Assembly (NCBI GenBank): GCA_037349105.1
Contig: JAYJMM010000118.1
Coordinates: 806,001-870,000, forward strand
Direction: 5' to 3'
Source: Limnomonas spitsbergensis
Lineage: Eukaryota > Chlorophyta > Chlorophyceae > Chlamydomonadales
Length of the DNA stretch: 64,000 nucleotides
A program made the translations under genes and the position numbers. The notes under the pieces are model-generated. The model saw nothing but the letters and a program-made list of their open reading frames with translations, was not told the DNA's origin and searched no databases. This document shows, piece after piece, positions 1 through 11,202 of the stretch (its first letter is position 1; each line of letters starts with the position of its first letter).

Positions 1-3000
1 TGTCCTACCCTTGACCAGCCTACAGTAGGTGGCCCAAGCAGCAGGGCTTGCTGCGCCAGGCCCCATCACATGCACTGGGCTGGCAGGTATCTACCCTTGA
101 CCAGCCTACAGTAGGTGGTCCAAGCAGCAGGGCTTGCTGCGCCAGGCCCCATCACATGCACTGGGCTGGCAGGTATCTACCCTTGACCAGCCTACAGTAG
201 GTGGCCCAAGCAGCAGGGCTTGCTGCGCCGGGCCCCATCACATGCACTGGGCTGGCAGGTATCTACCCTTGACCAGCCTACAGTAGGTGACCCAAGCAGC
301 AGGGCTTGTTGCGCCAGGCCCCATCACATGCACTGGGCTGGCAGGTGTCCTACCCTTGACCAGCCTACAGTAGGTGGCCCACGCAGCAGGGCTTGCTGCG
401 CCAGGCCCCATCACATGCACTGGGCTGGCAGGTGTCCTACCCTTGACCAGCCTACAGTAGGTGGCCCAAGCAGCAGGGCTTGCTGCGCCAGGCCCCATCA
501 CATGCACTGGGCTGGCAGGTGTCATACCCTTGACCAGCCTACAGTAGGTGGCCCAAGCAGCAGGGCTTGCTGCGCCAGGCCCCATCACATGCACTGGGCT
601 GGCAGGTATCTACCCTTGACCAGCCTACAGTAGGTGGTCCAAGCAGCAGGGCTTGCTGCGCCGGGCCCCATCACATGCACTGGGCTGGCAGGTATCTACC
701 CTTGACCAGCCTACAGTAGGTGGCCCAAGCAGCAGGGCTTGCTGCGCCAGGCCCCATCACATGCACTGGGCTGGCAGGTATCTACCCTTGACCAGCCTAC
801 AGTAGGTGGCCCAAGCAGCAGGGCTTGCTGCACCAGGCCCCATCACATGCACTGGGCTGGCAGGTATCTTCCCTTGACCAGCCTACAGTAGGTGACCCAA
901 GCAGCAGGGCTTGCTGCACCAGGCCCCATCACATGCACTGGGCTGGCAGGTGTCTACCCTTGACCAGCCTACAGTAGGTGGCCCAAGCAGCAGGGCTTGC
1001 TGCGCCAGGCCCCATCACATGCACTGGGCTGGCAGGTATCTACCCTTGACCAGCCTACAGTAGGTGGCACAAACAGCAGGTCTTGCTGCGCCAGGCCCCA
1101 TCACATGCACTGGGCTGGCAGGTGTCCTACCCTTGACCAGCCTACAGTAGGTGACCCAAGCAGCAGGGCTTGCTGCGCCAGGCCCCATCACATGCACTGG
1201 GCTGGCAGGTATCTACCCTTGACCAGCCGACATTAGGTGGCCCAAGCAGCAGGGCTTGCTGCGCCAGGCCCCATCACATGCACTGGGCTGGTAGTGTCCT
1301 ACCCTTGACCAGCCTACAGTAGGTGGCCCAAGCAGCAGGGCTTGCTGCGCCAGGCCCCATCACATGCACTGGGCTGGCAGGTATCTACCCTTGACCAGCC
1401 TACAGTAGGTGGTCCAAGCAGCAGGGCTTGCTGCGCCAGGCCCCATCACATGCACTGGGCTGGCAGGTATCTACCCTTGACCAGCCTACAGTAGGTGGCC
1501 CAAGCAGCAGGGCTTGCTGCGCCGGGCCCCATCACATGCACTGGGCTGGCAGGTATCTACCCTTGACCAGCCTACAGTAGGTGGCCCAAGCAGCAGGGCT
1601 TGTTGCGCCAGGCCCCATCACATGCACTGGGCTGGCAGGTGTCCTACCCTTGACCAGCCTACAGTAGGTGGCCCAAGCAGCAGGGCTTGCTGCACCAGGC
1701 CCCATCACATGCACTGGGCTGGCAGGTATCTACCCTTGACCAGCCTACAGTAGGTGACCCAAGCAGCAGGGCTTGCTGCGCCAGGCCCCATCACATGCAC
1801 TGGGCTGGCAGGTATCTTACCTTCACCGGCCTACAGTAGGTGACCCAAGCAGCAGGGCTTGCTGCGCCAGGCCCCATCACATGCACTGGGCTGGCAGGTA
1901 TCTACCCTTGACCAGCCTACAGTAGGTGACCCAAGCAGCAGGGCTTGCTGCGCCAGGCCCCATCACATGCACTGGGCTGGCAGGTATCTACCCTTGACCA
2001 GCCTACAGTAGGTGACCCAAGCAGCAGGGCTTGCTGCACCAGGCCCCATCACATGCACTGGGCTGGTAGTGTCCTACCCCTGACCAGCCTACAGTAGGTG
2101 GCCCAAGCAGCAGGGCTTGCTGCACCAGGCCCCATCACATGCACTGGGCTGGCAGGTATCCACCCTTGACCAGCCTACAGAAGGTGGCCCAAGCAGCAGG
2201 GCTTGCTGCGCCAGGCCCCATCACATGCACTGGGCTGGCAGGTGTCCTACCCTTGACCAGCCTACAGTAGGTGACCCAAGCAGCAGGGCTTGCTGCGCCA
2301 GGCCCCATCACATGCACTGGGCTGGCAGGTATCTACCCTTGACCAGCCGACATTAGGTGGCCCAAGCAGCAGGGCTTGCTGCGCCAGGCCCCATCACATG
2401 CACTGGGCTGGTAGTGTCCTACCCTTGACCAGCCTACAGTAGGTGGCCCAAGCAGCAGGGCTTGCTGCGCCAGGCCCCATCACATGCACTGGGCTGGCAG
2501 GTATCTACCCTTGACCAGCCTACAGTAGGTGGTCCAAGCAGCAGGGCTTGCTGCGCCAGGCCCCATCACATGCACTGGGCTGGCAGGTATCTACCCTTGA
2601 CCAGCCTACAGTAGGTGGCCCAAGCAGCAGGGCTTGCTGCGCCGGGCCCCATCACATGCACTGGGCTGGCAGGTATCTACCCTTGACCAGCCTACAGTAG
2701 GTGGCCCAAGCAGCAGGGCTTGTTGCGCCAGGCCCCATCACATGCACTGGGCTGGCAGGTGTCCTACCCTTGACCAGCCTACAGTAGGTGGCCCAAGCAG
2801 CAGGGCTTGCTGCACCAGGCCCCATCACATGCACTGGGCTGGCAGGTATCTACCCTTGACCAGCCTACAGTAGGTGACCCAAGCAGCAGGGCTTGCTGCG
2901 CCAGGCCCCATCACATGCACTGGGCTGGCAGGTATCTTACCTTCACCGGCCTACAGTAGGTGACCCAAGCAGCAGGGCTTGCTGCGCCAGGCCCCATCAC

Positions 3001-3597
3001 ATGCACTGGGCTGGCAGGTATCTACCCTTGACCAGCCTACAGTAGGTGACCCAAGCAGCAGGGCTTGCTGCGCCAGGCCCCATCACATGCACTGGGCTGG
3101 CAGGTATCTACCCTTGACCAGCCTACAGTAGGTGACCCAAGCAGCAGGGCTTGCTGCACCAGGCCCCATCACATGCACTGGGCTGGTAGTGTCCTACCCC
3201 TGACCAGCCTACAGTAGGTGGCCCAAGCAGCAGGGCTTGCTGCACCAGGCCCCATCACATGCACTGGGCTGGCAGGTATCCACCCTTGACCAGCCTACAG
3301 AAGGTGGCCCAAGCAGCAGGGCTTGCTGCGCCAGGCCCCATCACATGCACTGGGCTGGCAGGTATCTACCCTTGACCAGCCTACAGTAGGTGACCCAAGC
3401 AGCAGGGCTTGCTGCGCCAGGCCCCATCACATGCATTGGGCTGGCAGGTATCTACCCTTGACCAGCCTACAGTAGGTGACCCAAGCAGCAGGGCTTGCTG
3501 CGCCAGGCCCCATCACATGCATTGGGCTGGCAGGTATCTTACCTTCACCGGCCTACAGTAGGTGACCCAAGCAGCAGGGCTTGTTGCGCCAGGCCCT
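1..3597. repeat. Array A, left: 86-bp minisatellite, about 41 copies
   Basis: Head-to-tail copies of an 86-87 bp unit with few substitutions. Each unit holds two short dyads, CCTACAGTAGG and GCAGCA...TGCTGC, so single strands could form hairpins. It lies in the intron between the fourth and fifth recognised kinase exons (minus strand here); the matching right-arm array has only about 15 copies. Short open frames within it are by-products of the repeat. Confidence 0.97.
1082..3361. repeat. Higher-order repeat inside array A, period 1,120 bp
   Basis: Positions 1,082-2,240 reappear at 2,202-3,360 with the same variant monomers in the same order. Marker variants are CCGACATTAGG at about 1,227 and 2,347, the shortened GGCTGGTAGTG monomers, and the CAGAAGG monomer at about 2,178 and 3,298. 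This is a tandem duplication of a block of 13 monomers. Confidence 0.93.
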
Positions 3598-3668
3598 ACC
3601 GGCTGCATACCCTAATGTATCAGAGTTGAAGCCTTATGTCCCATTAGCAAAGTGTGAAGTGCCCTCAC

Positions 3669-5734
3669 CCTTCCATGATGAAAGCACTGCCATGCCATGT
3701 AGGAGCTGGTGCCTCCAGTGGGTCCAGCTGCACAGCCGTCAGGGCCTAAGAGCTGAGCCATGCCGGGGTCAGCCAGCTGCGGCAATAGGTTCAAAGGGGC
3801 AGTGCAAGGTATATATAACATCTTGTCCCGGATTCAAGCTTGCCTTCAGGTGTTCATGAGTGACGCCTTGCTTTAATCAGGATGAGGAGTAGTGGGGCTT
3901 GATGGGGGTACATAGGCAGGAGCAAGTTTCAGGAACGCATGGCTGTCTTCTTATCACCCACAGATATTGAGTGCATGCACGCCAACTGAAGCTGCTGAAG
4001 CAAATGTATTATACCTCAGGACTCTACTGGTAGTGAGGTTGAATCAGGAGCAATGAATTATCTAGCTCTAGACTCTCTCTACCTGCCTCTGAAAGAGGCC
4101 ACAATGGAGCATACTTACATAAATCGATACGCAAACAAGTACGCGGCTGTAGTCTTGCTCTACCAGCCTCCTAAATAATTGGTAAGCCACAATGGAGCAT
4201 ACATCTGCGTTCATGCAAGCCATAGTTGTGAACAAGCTAGCTGACTGTGTGTGCATTCACTCACCACAATGTCAATCTGCCTCTGGCCGTTGACGCCAGG
4301 CTTCTCCTTGAAGAGGAAGTTGTCCGGCTTAATGTCAAAGTGCGCCAGACCTCGGTCTAGGAAGGCTTGGACTGCGATGGCGCACTTCAAAGCAATCCAT
4401 ACTTTGAACCATGGGCATCTGCACCGGCAATATGTAGTGTGAGTAAGAGAGTGTGTCATGAGTTGTGAAAGAGTGATATTGTGAGTAAGAGTATTGAGAT
4501 TAAGAGTGTGGAAGAGTGGGACAGGAAGAGAAGGACTGAGAGAGCCAGCAATCAAGTGAACGTACTTGTTCCCGGCCAGCAGATCTGAAACAGATCCGTC
4601 CATTTGGGGCATCAAGAAGCCGATGACGGGAGCACGTCCTCCCAAGGCAATTGCCGCGACGGAGTTATCCACCACCATGGCGAGGATGGGAATCACATGC
4701 TGGCCTTTACCCAGCTGCAGGCACTCAGCCTCATGTTGAATGCAAGCCTCCTGACCCGGCTGCAAGCAACAGGCAGGCAGGAGGGGAATTTGAAACCGGG
4801 GTACCAGGGGGACATCCAACAAGAGGGTAGGCACATGCATGTTCTGTACGCCATGCATACATTTAGGCAGTAACGGCGCAGATGTGGCTTCGGCCCCAGC
4901 TGCGCTGCTTCCTCAACACTCACGCACGCCTGGCTCCCACAGGGCGAAACTTTTTTTGAAGTTTCTAGGCTTGCCTACATTATTTGTTTAGCTCCGTAGC
5001 GATCTATCAGCGAAGGTCACGGTCACGGTCACGGTCACCTTGCGCTCAGTGTGTGTTTAAAGGGTGCTTCAGCTACACATCAGCTACAACATGGTCTTCA
5101 GTCGGCAGGCAGAGCTAAGTAAGTGCAGCAAGTCCCGTGGCTTGGGCTATCGGGCGTAGGGACAGTATTTTGTTATCCCTATTGGCCCAGAACTACAGAT
5201 CACCCACCAGACATCAAAAGTCAGGTGGTCCGGTGCGCAGCAAAATAAACACTAAAACCTTGTACCCAGGAGGTTGGGGGAGGGCACTCGGGAAGTGGTG
5301 GGAGGGGGTCAGTGGGGAGGGCACACAGAAGGTGGAGGGTAGGGGGGATTACAGAAGGTGGAGGGGGGGGGGGCATGCAGAAGGTGGGGGGGGGGGGAGG
5401 GCACTCATGCAGAACTGAAGGTGGAGGGAGGGGGGAGGGCATGCAGAAGGTGGAGGGGGGGAGGGCATGCAGAAGGTGGAGGCAGGGGGGGAGGGCATGC
5501 AGAAGGTGGAGGGAGGGGGGGGGGAGGGCACGCATGCAGGAGGTGGAGGGGGGGGAGGGCTCAGTCAGTCCATATAACTGAGCAAAAGCCTACCAGAGCA
5601 CACTTGAAGGCGACTGGACGACCTTCGTACAGAATTGACGAGACAGCTCCGAAGGCGCCACACCCTAGATGCGTCCCCTGTCGGAGGGTGCTTACTTCAA
5701 CAAAGGGTGTCGAACCCTGCCTGTTGGACGGCAT
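3669..5734 (-). CDS. Protein kinase gene, left-arm copy (partial at window edge)
   Basis: Four exons match the right-arm kinase: 5,734-5,594 (glycine loop LGCGAFGAV and VAFK lysine), 4,759-4,566 (hinge region), 4,418-4,265 (catalytic loop HFDIKPDNF) and 3,776-3,669 (ADPGMAQLL and GTSSYMA). Exon lengths of 141, 194, 154 and 108 nt equal those of the right copy, and splice sites are GT-AG. The fifth exon, with the C-lobe and repeat tail, should lie left of position 1 beyond array A. Nothing in the visible exons breaks the frame, so it may be a working second copy if that exon exists. The start Met at 5,734 is the first in-frame Met of the loop exon; an upstream exon is possible. Confidence 0.8.
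4866..4965 (+). mobile_element. Old LINE 3' tail remnant in kinase intron, left arm
   Basis: The stretch starts TAACGGCGCAGATGTGGCT, then CGGCCCC and GCTGCG, and resembles the 3' end of the LINE at 24,181-24,270 and the solo tail at 6,909-7,007. It is more divergent and lacks the TTTC run. The same remnant is in the right arm (about 48,565-48,660), so it predates the arm duplication. No target duplication was seen. Confidence 0.6.
5262..5565. repeat. G-rich polypurine array in kinase intron 1, left arm
   Basis: About ten copies of a roughly 25-30 bp unit built from GGTGGAGG, a run of 6-10 G, then AGGGCATGCAGAA. The plus strand is almost all purine and could form G-quadruplexes or triplexes. 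It lies between kinase exons 1 and 2; the right arm has the complement at about 47,957-48,254. Confidence 0.85.
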
Positions 5735-5779
5735 CGGCAGCTTCTTCCAGACGGCCTACTTGCTGTAACAGCAGAGTGC

Positions 5780-6670
5780 CGGTATTGCACCTATATCGCG
5801 CAAACGTTTGCATTTCATTCACTGTCGTCATGACTGTACATACCGGTATCATGTGTGATGATGGATATGGTATGCAGAATCGTAGCTAAAGCGCACCCAC
5901 TCACCGCTAAAGATTGACAGATAAGAGCCTGCGCTGTCGCTCGGTGAGTTGTATGCGGCGGAGGAGACTGACACGCAACTGGTGAGCTCGAGTGGCGGAG
6001 TGACGATCGAACTGCGGGCGGGGTGTAGGTAAGGTGGGCACAATCTGAATTGATTGCGAGGGACGTTGATGTACGTAATTATTGTTCGTTGAGAGCAATA
6101 ATAAATATTTATCAATTGAGCATGGTATGCTTCGTAGGGCATCAGCGCGCTTTTAAGATACCCAATCATATGTCCGACAGGCCCAATAATGTACGTACTC
6201 GTACCGTATAGGTAGGCCGCCCAGCGACACCGAACATAAACCGCACGGACATGTGGCGTGCTGCTACGACTGGAGCATCAGCCTTGTATGGCATGTGTCC
6301 TGATGCGGATGTGAGTGACTCAGTTGGATGATGGCGTGCTCCCGCGCGCCCCGCCCGCGCTTGCGCCCACCTACCACCCTGCTGCCTAGCATGTACTTCT
6401 TACAAATCTCGCAGGGGATCAACCACTCAAGCAATCCACTCAGTAGTGCATTTTCCTGCCCAGGCCTGCGTCCAAAGAAGTCATCATAAGGACTGATAGA
6501 TAAAGCACTCCATCCCTCACCACCCATTCATCTGCCCATCCATGTCCTGTCTATTCTGCATGATGAATGTCTTTCCACATCCACCCATCCATCCAGGCAG
6601 GTCCTCACTGATGACGGAGTACCATGCCAGTCTTTCCCCACCCATTGCACCCATCCAGGTCCTGATTGAC
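5780..6670. other. Upstream region of left kinase copy, no gene recognised
   Basis: This region matches 46,830-47,745 of the right arm in reverse, so it is the 5' flank of the kinase gene. It contains AT-rich stretches and several short open frames that are not conserved in frame between arms. No RNA gene or convincing exon was seen. Confidence 0.5.
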
Positions 6671-6673
6671 CAC

Positions 6674-6790
6674 CCTGATGAACACGCTCTGGTACTCTTC
6701 ATTTCTCCACCCATGCATCCAGGCCACTAGTAGTGGCCTGGATGGATGCATGGGTGGAGAAATAAAGAGTACCCGAGCGTGTTCGTCAGG
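6674..6790. repeat. Snap-back palindrome, left arm only
   Basis: About 58-nt arms: the sequence 6,674-6,728 (through CTCCACCCATGCATCCAGG) is followed by its near-perfect reverse complement ending at 6,790, centred on CACTAGTAGTG. The second arm has a 4-bp duplication of the GGAT type. The right arm (46,810-46,880) has only one arm of it, so the inverted part was added on the left. Confidence 0.9.
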
Positions 6791-6839
6791 TAGCCAGTAC
6801 GTAGCCAGTCATAGTCTGACTGACAACATACTGGCTACC
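6789..6839. repeat. Short inverted repeat GGTAGCCAGTA/TACTGGCTACC
   Basis: Eleven-bp perfect inverted ends enclose 29 bp, directly next to the 6,674-6,790 palindrome. It may be a small fold-back; no target duplication was recognised. Confidence 0.7.
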
Positions 6840-6908
6840 GTGACATTCTTTCCCCACCCATCCATCCAGCCAAGTCCTGAGCTTGAGGAGTAATTACTAC
6901 CCCGGTCT

Positions 6909-7007
6909 TATGGTAACGGCGCGGATGTGGCTACGGCCCCAAGCTGCGTTGTATCCAGAAGTAACCTCCACGCCCAAATAGGGCGTAGCTTTCTTTCTTT
7001 CTTTCTC
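6909..7007 (+). mobile_element. Solo LINE 3' tail, 99 bp, with 10-bp target duplication
   Basis: The 99 bp match the 3' end of the LINE at 24,181-24,270: GTAACGGCGCGGATGTGGCT, CCCCAAGCTGCGTTG, the small hairpin ACGCCC/GGGCGT and a (TTTC)n end. It is flanked by ACCCCGGTCT at 6,899-6,908 and again at 7,008-7,017, a perfect 10-bp target duplication. It is either an extremely 5'-truncated LINE copy or a SINE sharing the LINE tail. It has no counterpart in the right arm. Confidence 0.88.
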
Positions 7008-7017
7008 ACCCCGGTCT

Positions 7018-7334
7018 GCCCACTCCCGAGTCAAGAATCTGACACTCTTGCCCTCACTGTCGAGGCCCCATCTCCCACTTGCACTTTCCCTGCCCAGGCC
7101 ATCACACTCTTAACTTTCCCGCAGGAGCTCTCAGGTGCACTCAGTCTTTCCCTGCCAATAGCTACTTAGCTATGCCCTCAAACTCTCCACACGCATGCCC
7201 TCCAGCTCTTTCCTCCATTAGCTGCATGCCCATACCCTCCGACTTTCCCCCGCTTACTGTAGGCCCACACATACGTCCAGGTCCATCCTTTTACTCTTTC
7301 CACGCCTTGGCACTCACATACACTCTTTCCCCGC
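7018..7334. repeat. Degenerate edge of array B, left of the inserted HDAC/HAD block
   Basis: Loose repeats of CACTCTTTCCC, GCCCAGGCCCTC-type and related motifs, recognisably derived from the 51-bp unit of array B. The last part, 7,309-7,334, is an exact 26-bp duplicate of 9,426-9,451 on the other side of the inserted block. Confidence 0.65.
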
Positions 7335-8760
7335 GGCAAGGCTGGACTAGAGTATCGCGTAAGATTGGATATGAGATCTTGTGATCACAATTGCTGCATG
7401 GAAGATCATTCATGACGACTGGCAAATGTTGGTCAAGAAGAAAACTTAAAGCCAGTAGAGCTTTTTGCCGAACAGACCTCGTGGACTTAGCTTCCACAGT
7501 CATAAGATGCTTCATCCCAACCAGTTTAAGGAAATATCAGACACAATCAGGCATGCCTGCATCGGCTCAAACTCCCTGTTGTCTATAACAGGACAATTGT
7601 TTGGTCGCTGCCGTGGCAGCGCATTTCTGGTCTCAGAATATTACATCCACCATACTCTTACCATTCATCACCTCAGTGTCTGTCAGATCGCCGGTGCCGG
7701 GGAAGAAGTCATCCCCATCCTTATGTCATATACAGTCATCACCCTGCAACAACAACAAGGCATAGGCACTCGACAGCGAGGGAGCGCAAAAGGAAGCCCA
7801 AAGCACTTGAAAAGCAGCTCACAGTCCAGCAGGCTTATGAAGTATAATAGTCGCTACCAGGCCAAGTTGAGAATACAGTAGAATCTGCAAGTTGCATTGC
7901 TATTTACTGCTTGGCAGAACCTGCTCATTTGGCATAGACCCTGCCCATGAGAATGCCTGCAGAGCACAGCTCTCAGTCATTGGTACCCGTCACCCTTTCT
8001 AAGCCCACCTGTCAGTCATGTAGAAGGCCTCCTCCACTCCATCCCTGTGGTGCACATCAATGTCCATGTACAGCACCCGCGCATGGTACTTTGGCAGCTC
8101 TAGTATGGACAGGGCCAGGTCATTCTCAGAAGCCAGAGGCCTACACAAAGCAGGCAGATGTGCTTCAGAAGACAGAGGTTGGACACCGTCTCTCCTTGGC
8201 TCCGGAACCTGAACGGTAAATGCAGGAGGTGAGGGCAGGCTTGCGGGCTGGTAACGCCTGATATTGCGCCATGACCCATACATCGCCTTCGCCCAGGCTC
8301 CCCTGCAATCCCACCTCTGAATGGTGAGCGCGATGCAGCCCTCCAGACCAGTTGATCGCCACTTCACACTGCCCATGGTTCAGCTTATGTGCTCCCTCGA
8401 TCAAAGCTCCGGCGTACTGGTGGCAGAACCTGGGTCGGGCAAGATGGTAGGGAGATGTAGCACAAGCCATCAGATCCTGGATCCAACCTGTCAGGGAGCT
8501 CGTTGAGTGGTCGCCTCTCTCCATGCCGGTCATGCTTGTCAATGGACTGTGTGCCATGTGCCCATGTTCCTGCCTGGCATGGCAGTTGACTATGATCCAT
8601 GCAGTCGACAGGCATGATCATTCAAACTCACACAGACATCAGTTTTCTTGTAAAGACCATAGCCAACCACATGATGATGCGTCACGGCCAAGCGGTGGGG
8701 CTTCATATGACGATTCTGCCCCAAATAGAAGGTTTCAAACTCGCCTGGACCGCGTGAGAA
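7335..8760 (-). pseudogene. Histone deacetylase pseudogene, truncated copy
   Basis: Class I HDAC exons can be read in order on the minus strand: 8,751-8,632 (MKPHRLAVTHHHVVGYGLYK), 8,429-8,315 ([16 protein letters not shown] and [13 protein letters not shown]), 8,140-8,009 ([20 protein letters not shown]) and about 7,735-7,660 (GDDFFPGTGDLTD). Catalytic features are lost as in the 60.6-kb copy: HHRDG for HHGDG, GLHRA for the GLHHA dyad, and a one-base frame change before the GDDFFPGTG motif. It lacks the last exons because the copied block stops there. Unlike the other copy it keeps Tyr (TAC, in [10 protein letters not shown]) where that copy has a stop, so the two have decayed separately. 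Confidence 0.85.
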
Positions 8761-9264
8761 TTGGAACCGGTAAACAACTATACATTATCGCTATGAGGTA
8801 AGGGAGGGTACAGGAAATCTCACTGTCGCAAAAGTACGCCACCGTCTGTTTGCCCTTTGCAGGTGCGAGTCGGAAGATTTCGACAACCTTGCATATCGCC
8901 ATTATTCACATAGTTGAAACAATACATTAACGGCTACGTTGAGCTTAACGGAAGCCCTTGTCAATGTGGATTCACACCAGATTCACACCTACATCTGCTG
9001 CATGCCAGGGCACCAGGAACAATACAAGGAACAAGAAAACAGGTTGTATGGCTGATTCAGATGCCAAACCCATTAATTTTCTTGATGTCGATGGTGTCCT
9101 GCATCGCCTTGCGTTAAACTTTTGGGATGGTAAGTTGTCAGATGTGCATTGCTTCAACAAAGCGTGCATGGTGCACTGGCGCGAATAGCAAACGAGTCTG
9201 GATCTGAGATTGTTTTAAGCTCCAGCTGGAGGCAATTTGATGGCTCGCGGAAAAACCTTGCAAG
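7335..9264. repeat. Inserted inverted copy of the HDAC/HAD locus
   Basis: This block is the reverse complement of about 60,128-62,100, covering a deacetylase fragment (minus here) and a HAD-phosphatase fragment (plus here). Homology begins at GCGGCAAGGCT and ends at CTTGCAAG within the HAD exon. It sits inside array B and is absent from the right arm's array. Confidence 0.9.
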
Positions 9265-9302
9265 GGCCTTGGCTGAGCATGGACTCGGATTCAAGCGATG
9301 GT
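9048..9302 (+). pseudogene. HAD-like phosphatase fragment, frameshifted copy
   Basis: MADSDAKPINFLDVDGVLHR carries HAD motif I (DVDGV). One C is missing near 9,176 compared with 60,206, which turns the frame to a stop (HWRE*). Beyond it, the other frame reads ANESGSEIVLSSSWRQFDG (motif II, LSSSWR) and continues past the block edge as LARALAEHGLGFKRW to a GT donor at 9,301. Family assignment is to the HAD domain seen in Swiss-army-knife RNA-repair-type proteins, by motif spacing. The part after 9,264 reads better than the right-hand copy, although it lies beyond the shared block. Confidence 0.7.
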
Positions 9303-9425
9303 GAGTTATGCATGAGATATACTTGGCACACATGGAGGGGCATGCACAATTGCACATAGCACCACCCTACCCTTCTAGTCACTTCCGTGTGTTAGCTTAA
9401 TTTATACTTCATGCATACACGCCTA

Positions 9426-11125
9426 GGCACTCACATACACTCTTTCCCCGCATAGGCCCACGCACACACTCTTCACCCGTCCATGCCTTAACCCTCTATC
9501 TTTCTCTGCCCAGGCCCTCACTCTACTAGTTTATCCGCTCAGACCCTTCCACTCTTTCCATCCCATACCTCACATACACTCTTACCCCTGCGTCCAGGCC
9601 CTCGCACGCACTTTTGCCTATGACGCCATGCCAATGCCCTTTTACTCTTTCAATGCCGATGCATGTTCACATGAAGCGTGTGTACACTCTCTTTCCCCGT
9701 CCAGGTCCTCACACTCTTCCTCCACCCAAACCCCTCTGACACACTCTTTCCCCGCTCAAGGCAGGCCCTTGCATTCTTCCTCCGCCCAGACCCTCACACA
9801 CTTTCCCCATGACAGGCCCTTGCATTCTTCATCCCCCCATACCCTCACACTCTTTCCCCATGACATGCCCTTGCATTGTTCATCCGCCCAGACCCTCACA
9901 CTCTTTCCCCATGGCAGGCCCTTGCATTCTTCCCCCGCCCAGACCCTCAGACTCTTTCCCTTATGACAGGCCCTTGCATTCTTCATCCCCCCATACCCTC
10001 ACACTCTTTCCCCATGACAGGCCCTTGCATTCTTCCTCCGCCCAGACCCTCACATCCTTTCCCCATGGCAGGCCCTTGCATTCTTCCTCCGCCCAGACCC
10101 TCACACTCTTTCCCCATGACAGGCCCTTGCATTCTTCCTCCACCCAGAAACTCACACTCTTTCCCCATGGCAGGCCCTTGCATTCTTCATCCGCCCAGAC
10201 CCTCACACTCTTTCCCCATGACAGGCCCTTGCATTCTTCCTCCACCCAGAAACTCACACTCTTTCCCCATGGCAGGCCCTTGCATTCTTCCTCCGCCCAG
10301 AAACTCATACTCTTTCCCCATGGCAGGCCCTTGCATTCTTCATCCGCCCAGACCCTCACACTCTTTCCCCATGGCAGGCCCTTGCATTCTTCCTCCACCC
10401 AGACCCTCACACTCTTTCCCCATGGCAGGCCCTTGCATTCTTCCTCCACCCAGACCCTCACACTCTTTCCCCATGGCAGGCCCTTGCATTCTTCCTCCAC
10501 CCAGACCCTCACACTCTTTCCCCATGGCAGGCCCTTGCATTCTTCATCTGCCCAGACCCTCACACTCTTTCCCCATGGCAGGCCCTTGCATTCTTCATCC
10601 GCCCAGACCCTCACACTCTTTCCCCATGGCAGGCCCTTGCATTCTTCCTCCACCCAGACCCTCACACTCTTTCCCCATGGCAGGCCCTTGCATTCTTCCT
10701 CCACCCAGACCCTCACACTCTTTCCCCATGACAGGCCCTTGCATTCTTCCTCCACCCAGACCCTCACACTCTTTCCCCATGGCAGGCCCTTGCATTCTTC
10801 ATCCGCCCAGACCCTCACACTCTTTCCCCATGGCAGGCCCTTGCATTCTTCCTCGACCCAGACCCTCACACTCTTTCCCCATGGCAGGCCCTTGCATTCT
10901 TCATCCGCCCAGACCCTCACACTCTTTCCCCATGGCAGGCCCTCGCATTCTTCCTCGACCCAGACCCTCACACTCTTTCCCCATGGCAGGCCCTTGCATT
11001 CTTCATCCGCCCAGACCCTCACACTCTTTCCCCATGGCAGGCCCTTGCATTCTTCCTCCACCCAGACCCTCACACTCTTCCTCCACCCATGCCCTCACTA
11101 TCAATCTTTCCTCGCCCAGGCCCTT
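9426..11125. repeat. Array B, left: 51-bp minisatellite, about 25-30 copies
   Basis: The unit is 51 bp (GGCAGGCCCTTGCATTCTTC, then CTCC(A/G)CCCAGACCCTCACA and CTCTTTCCCCAT). It is regular from about 9,810 to 11,080 and degenerate at 9,426-9,800. Because 51 is divisible by three, the array is open in several frames on both strands (439, 463 and 370 codons). These frames have no non-repeat domain and are not counted as genes. Confidence 0.95.
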
Positions 11126-11202
11126 TAGTCGCACTATTTCCCAGGTGAAACGTTGCTGTTCAAATCTCTGGGGAGTCTTATTAATGACGTTGAACAGGCA
11201 CT

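Noticed and set aside
1..3597. Coding repeats in array A (79- to 137-codon frames)
   Set aside because: The 86-87 bp unit shifts frame each copy, frames stop within a few units, and the array lies in an intron of the kinase.
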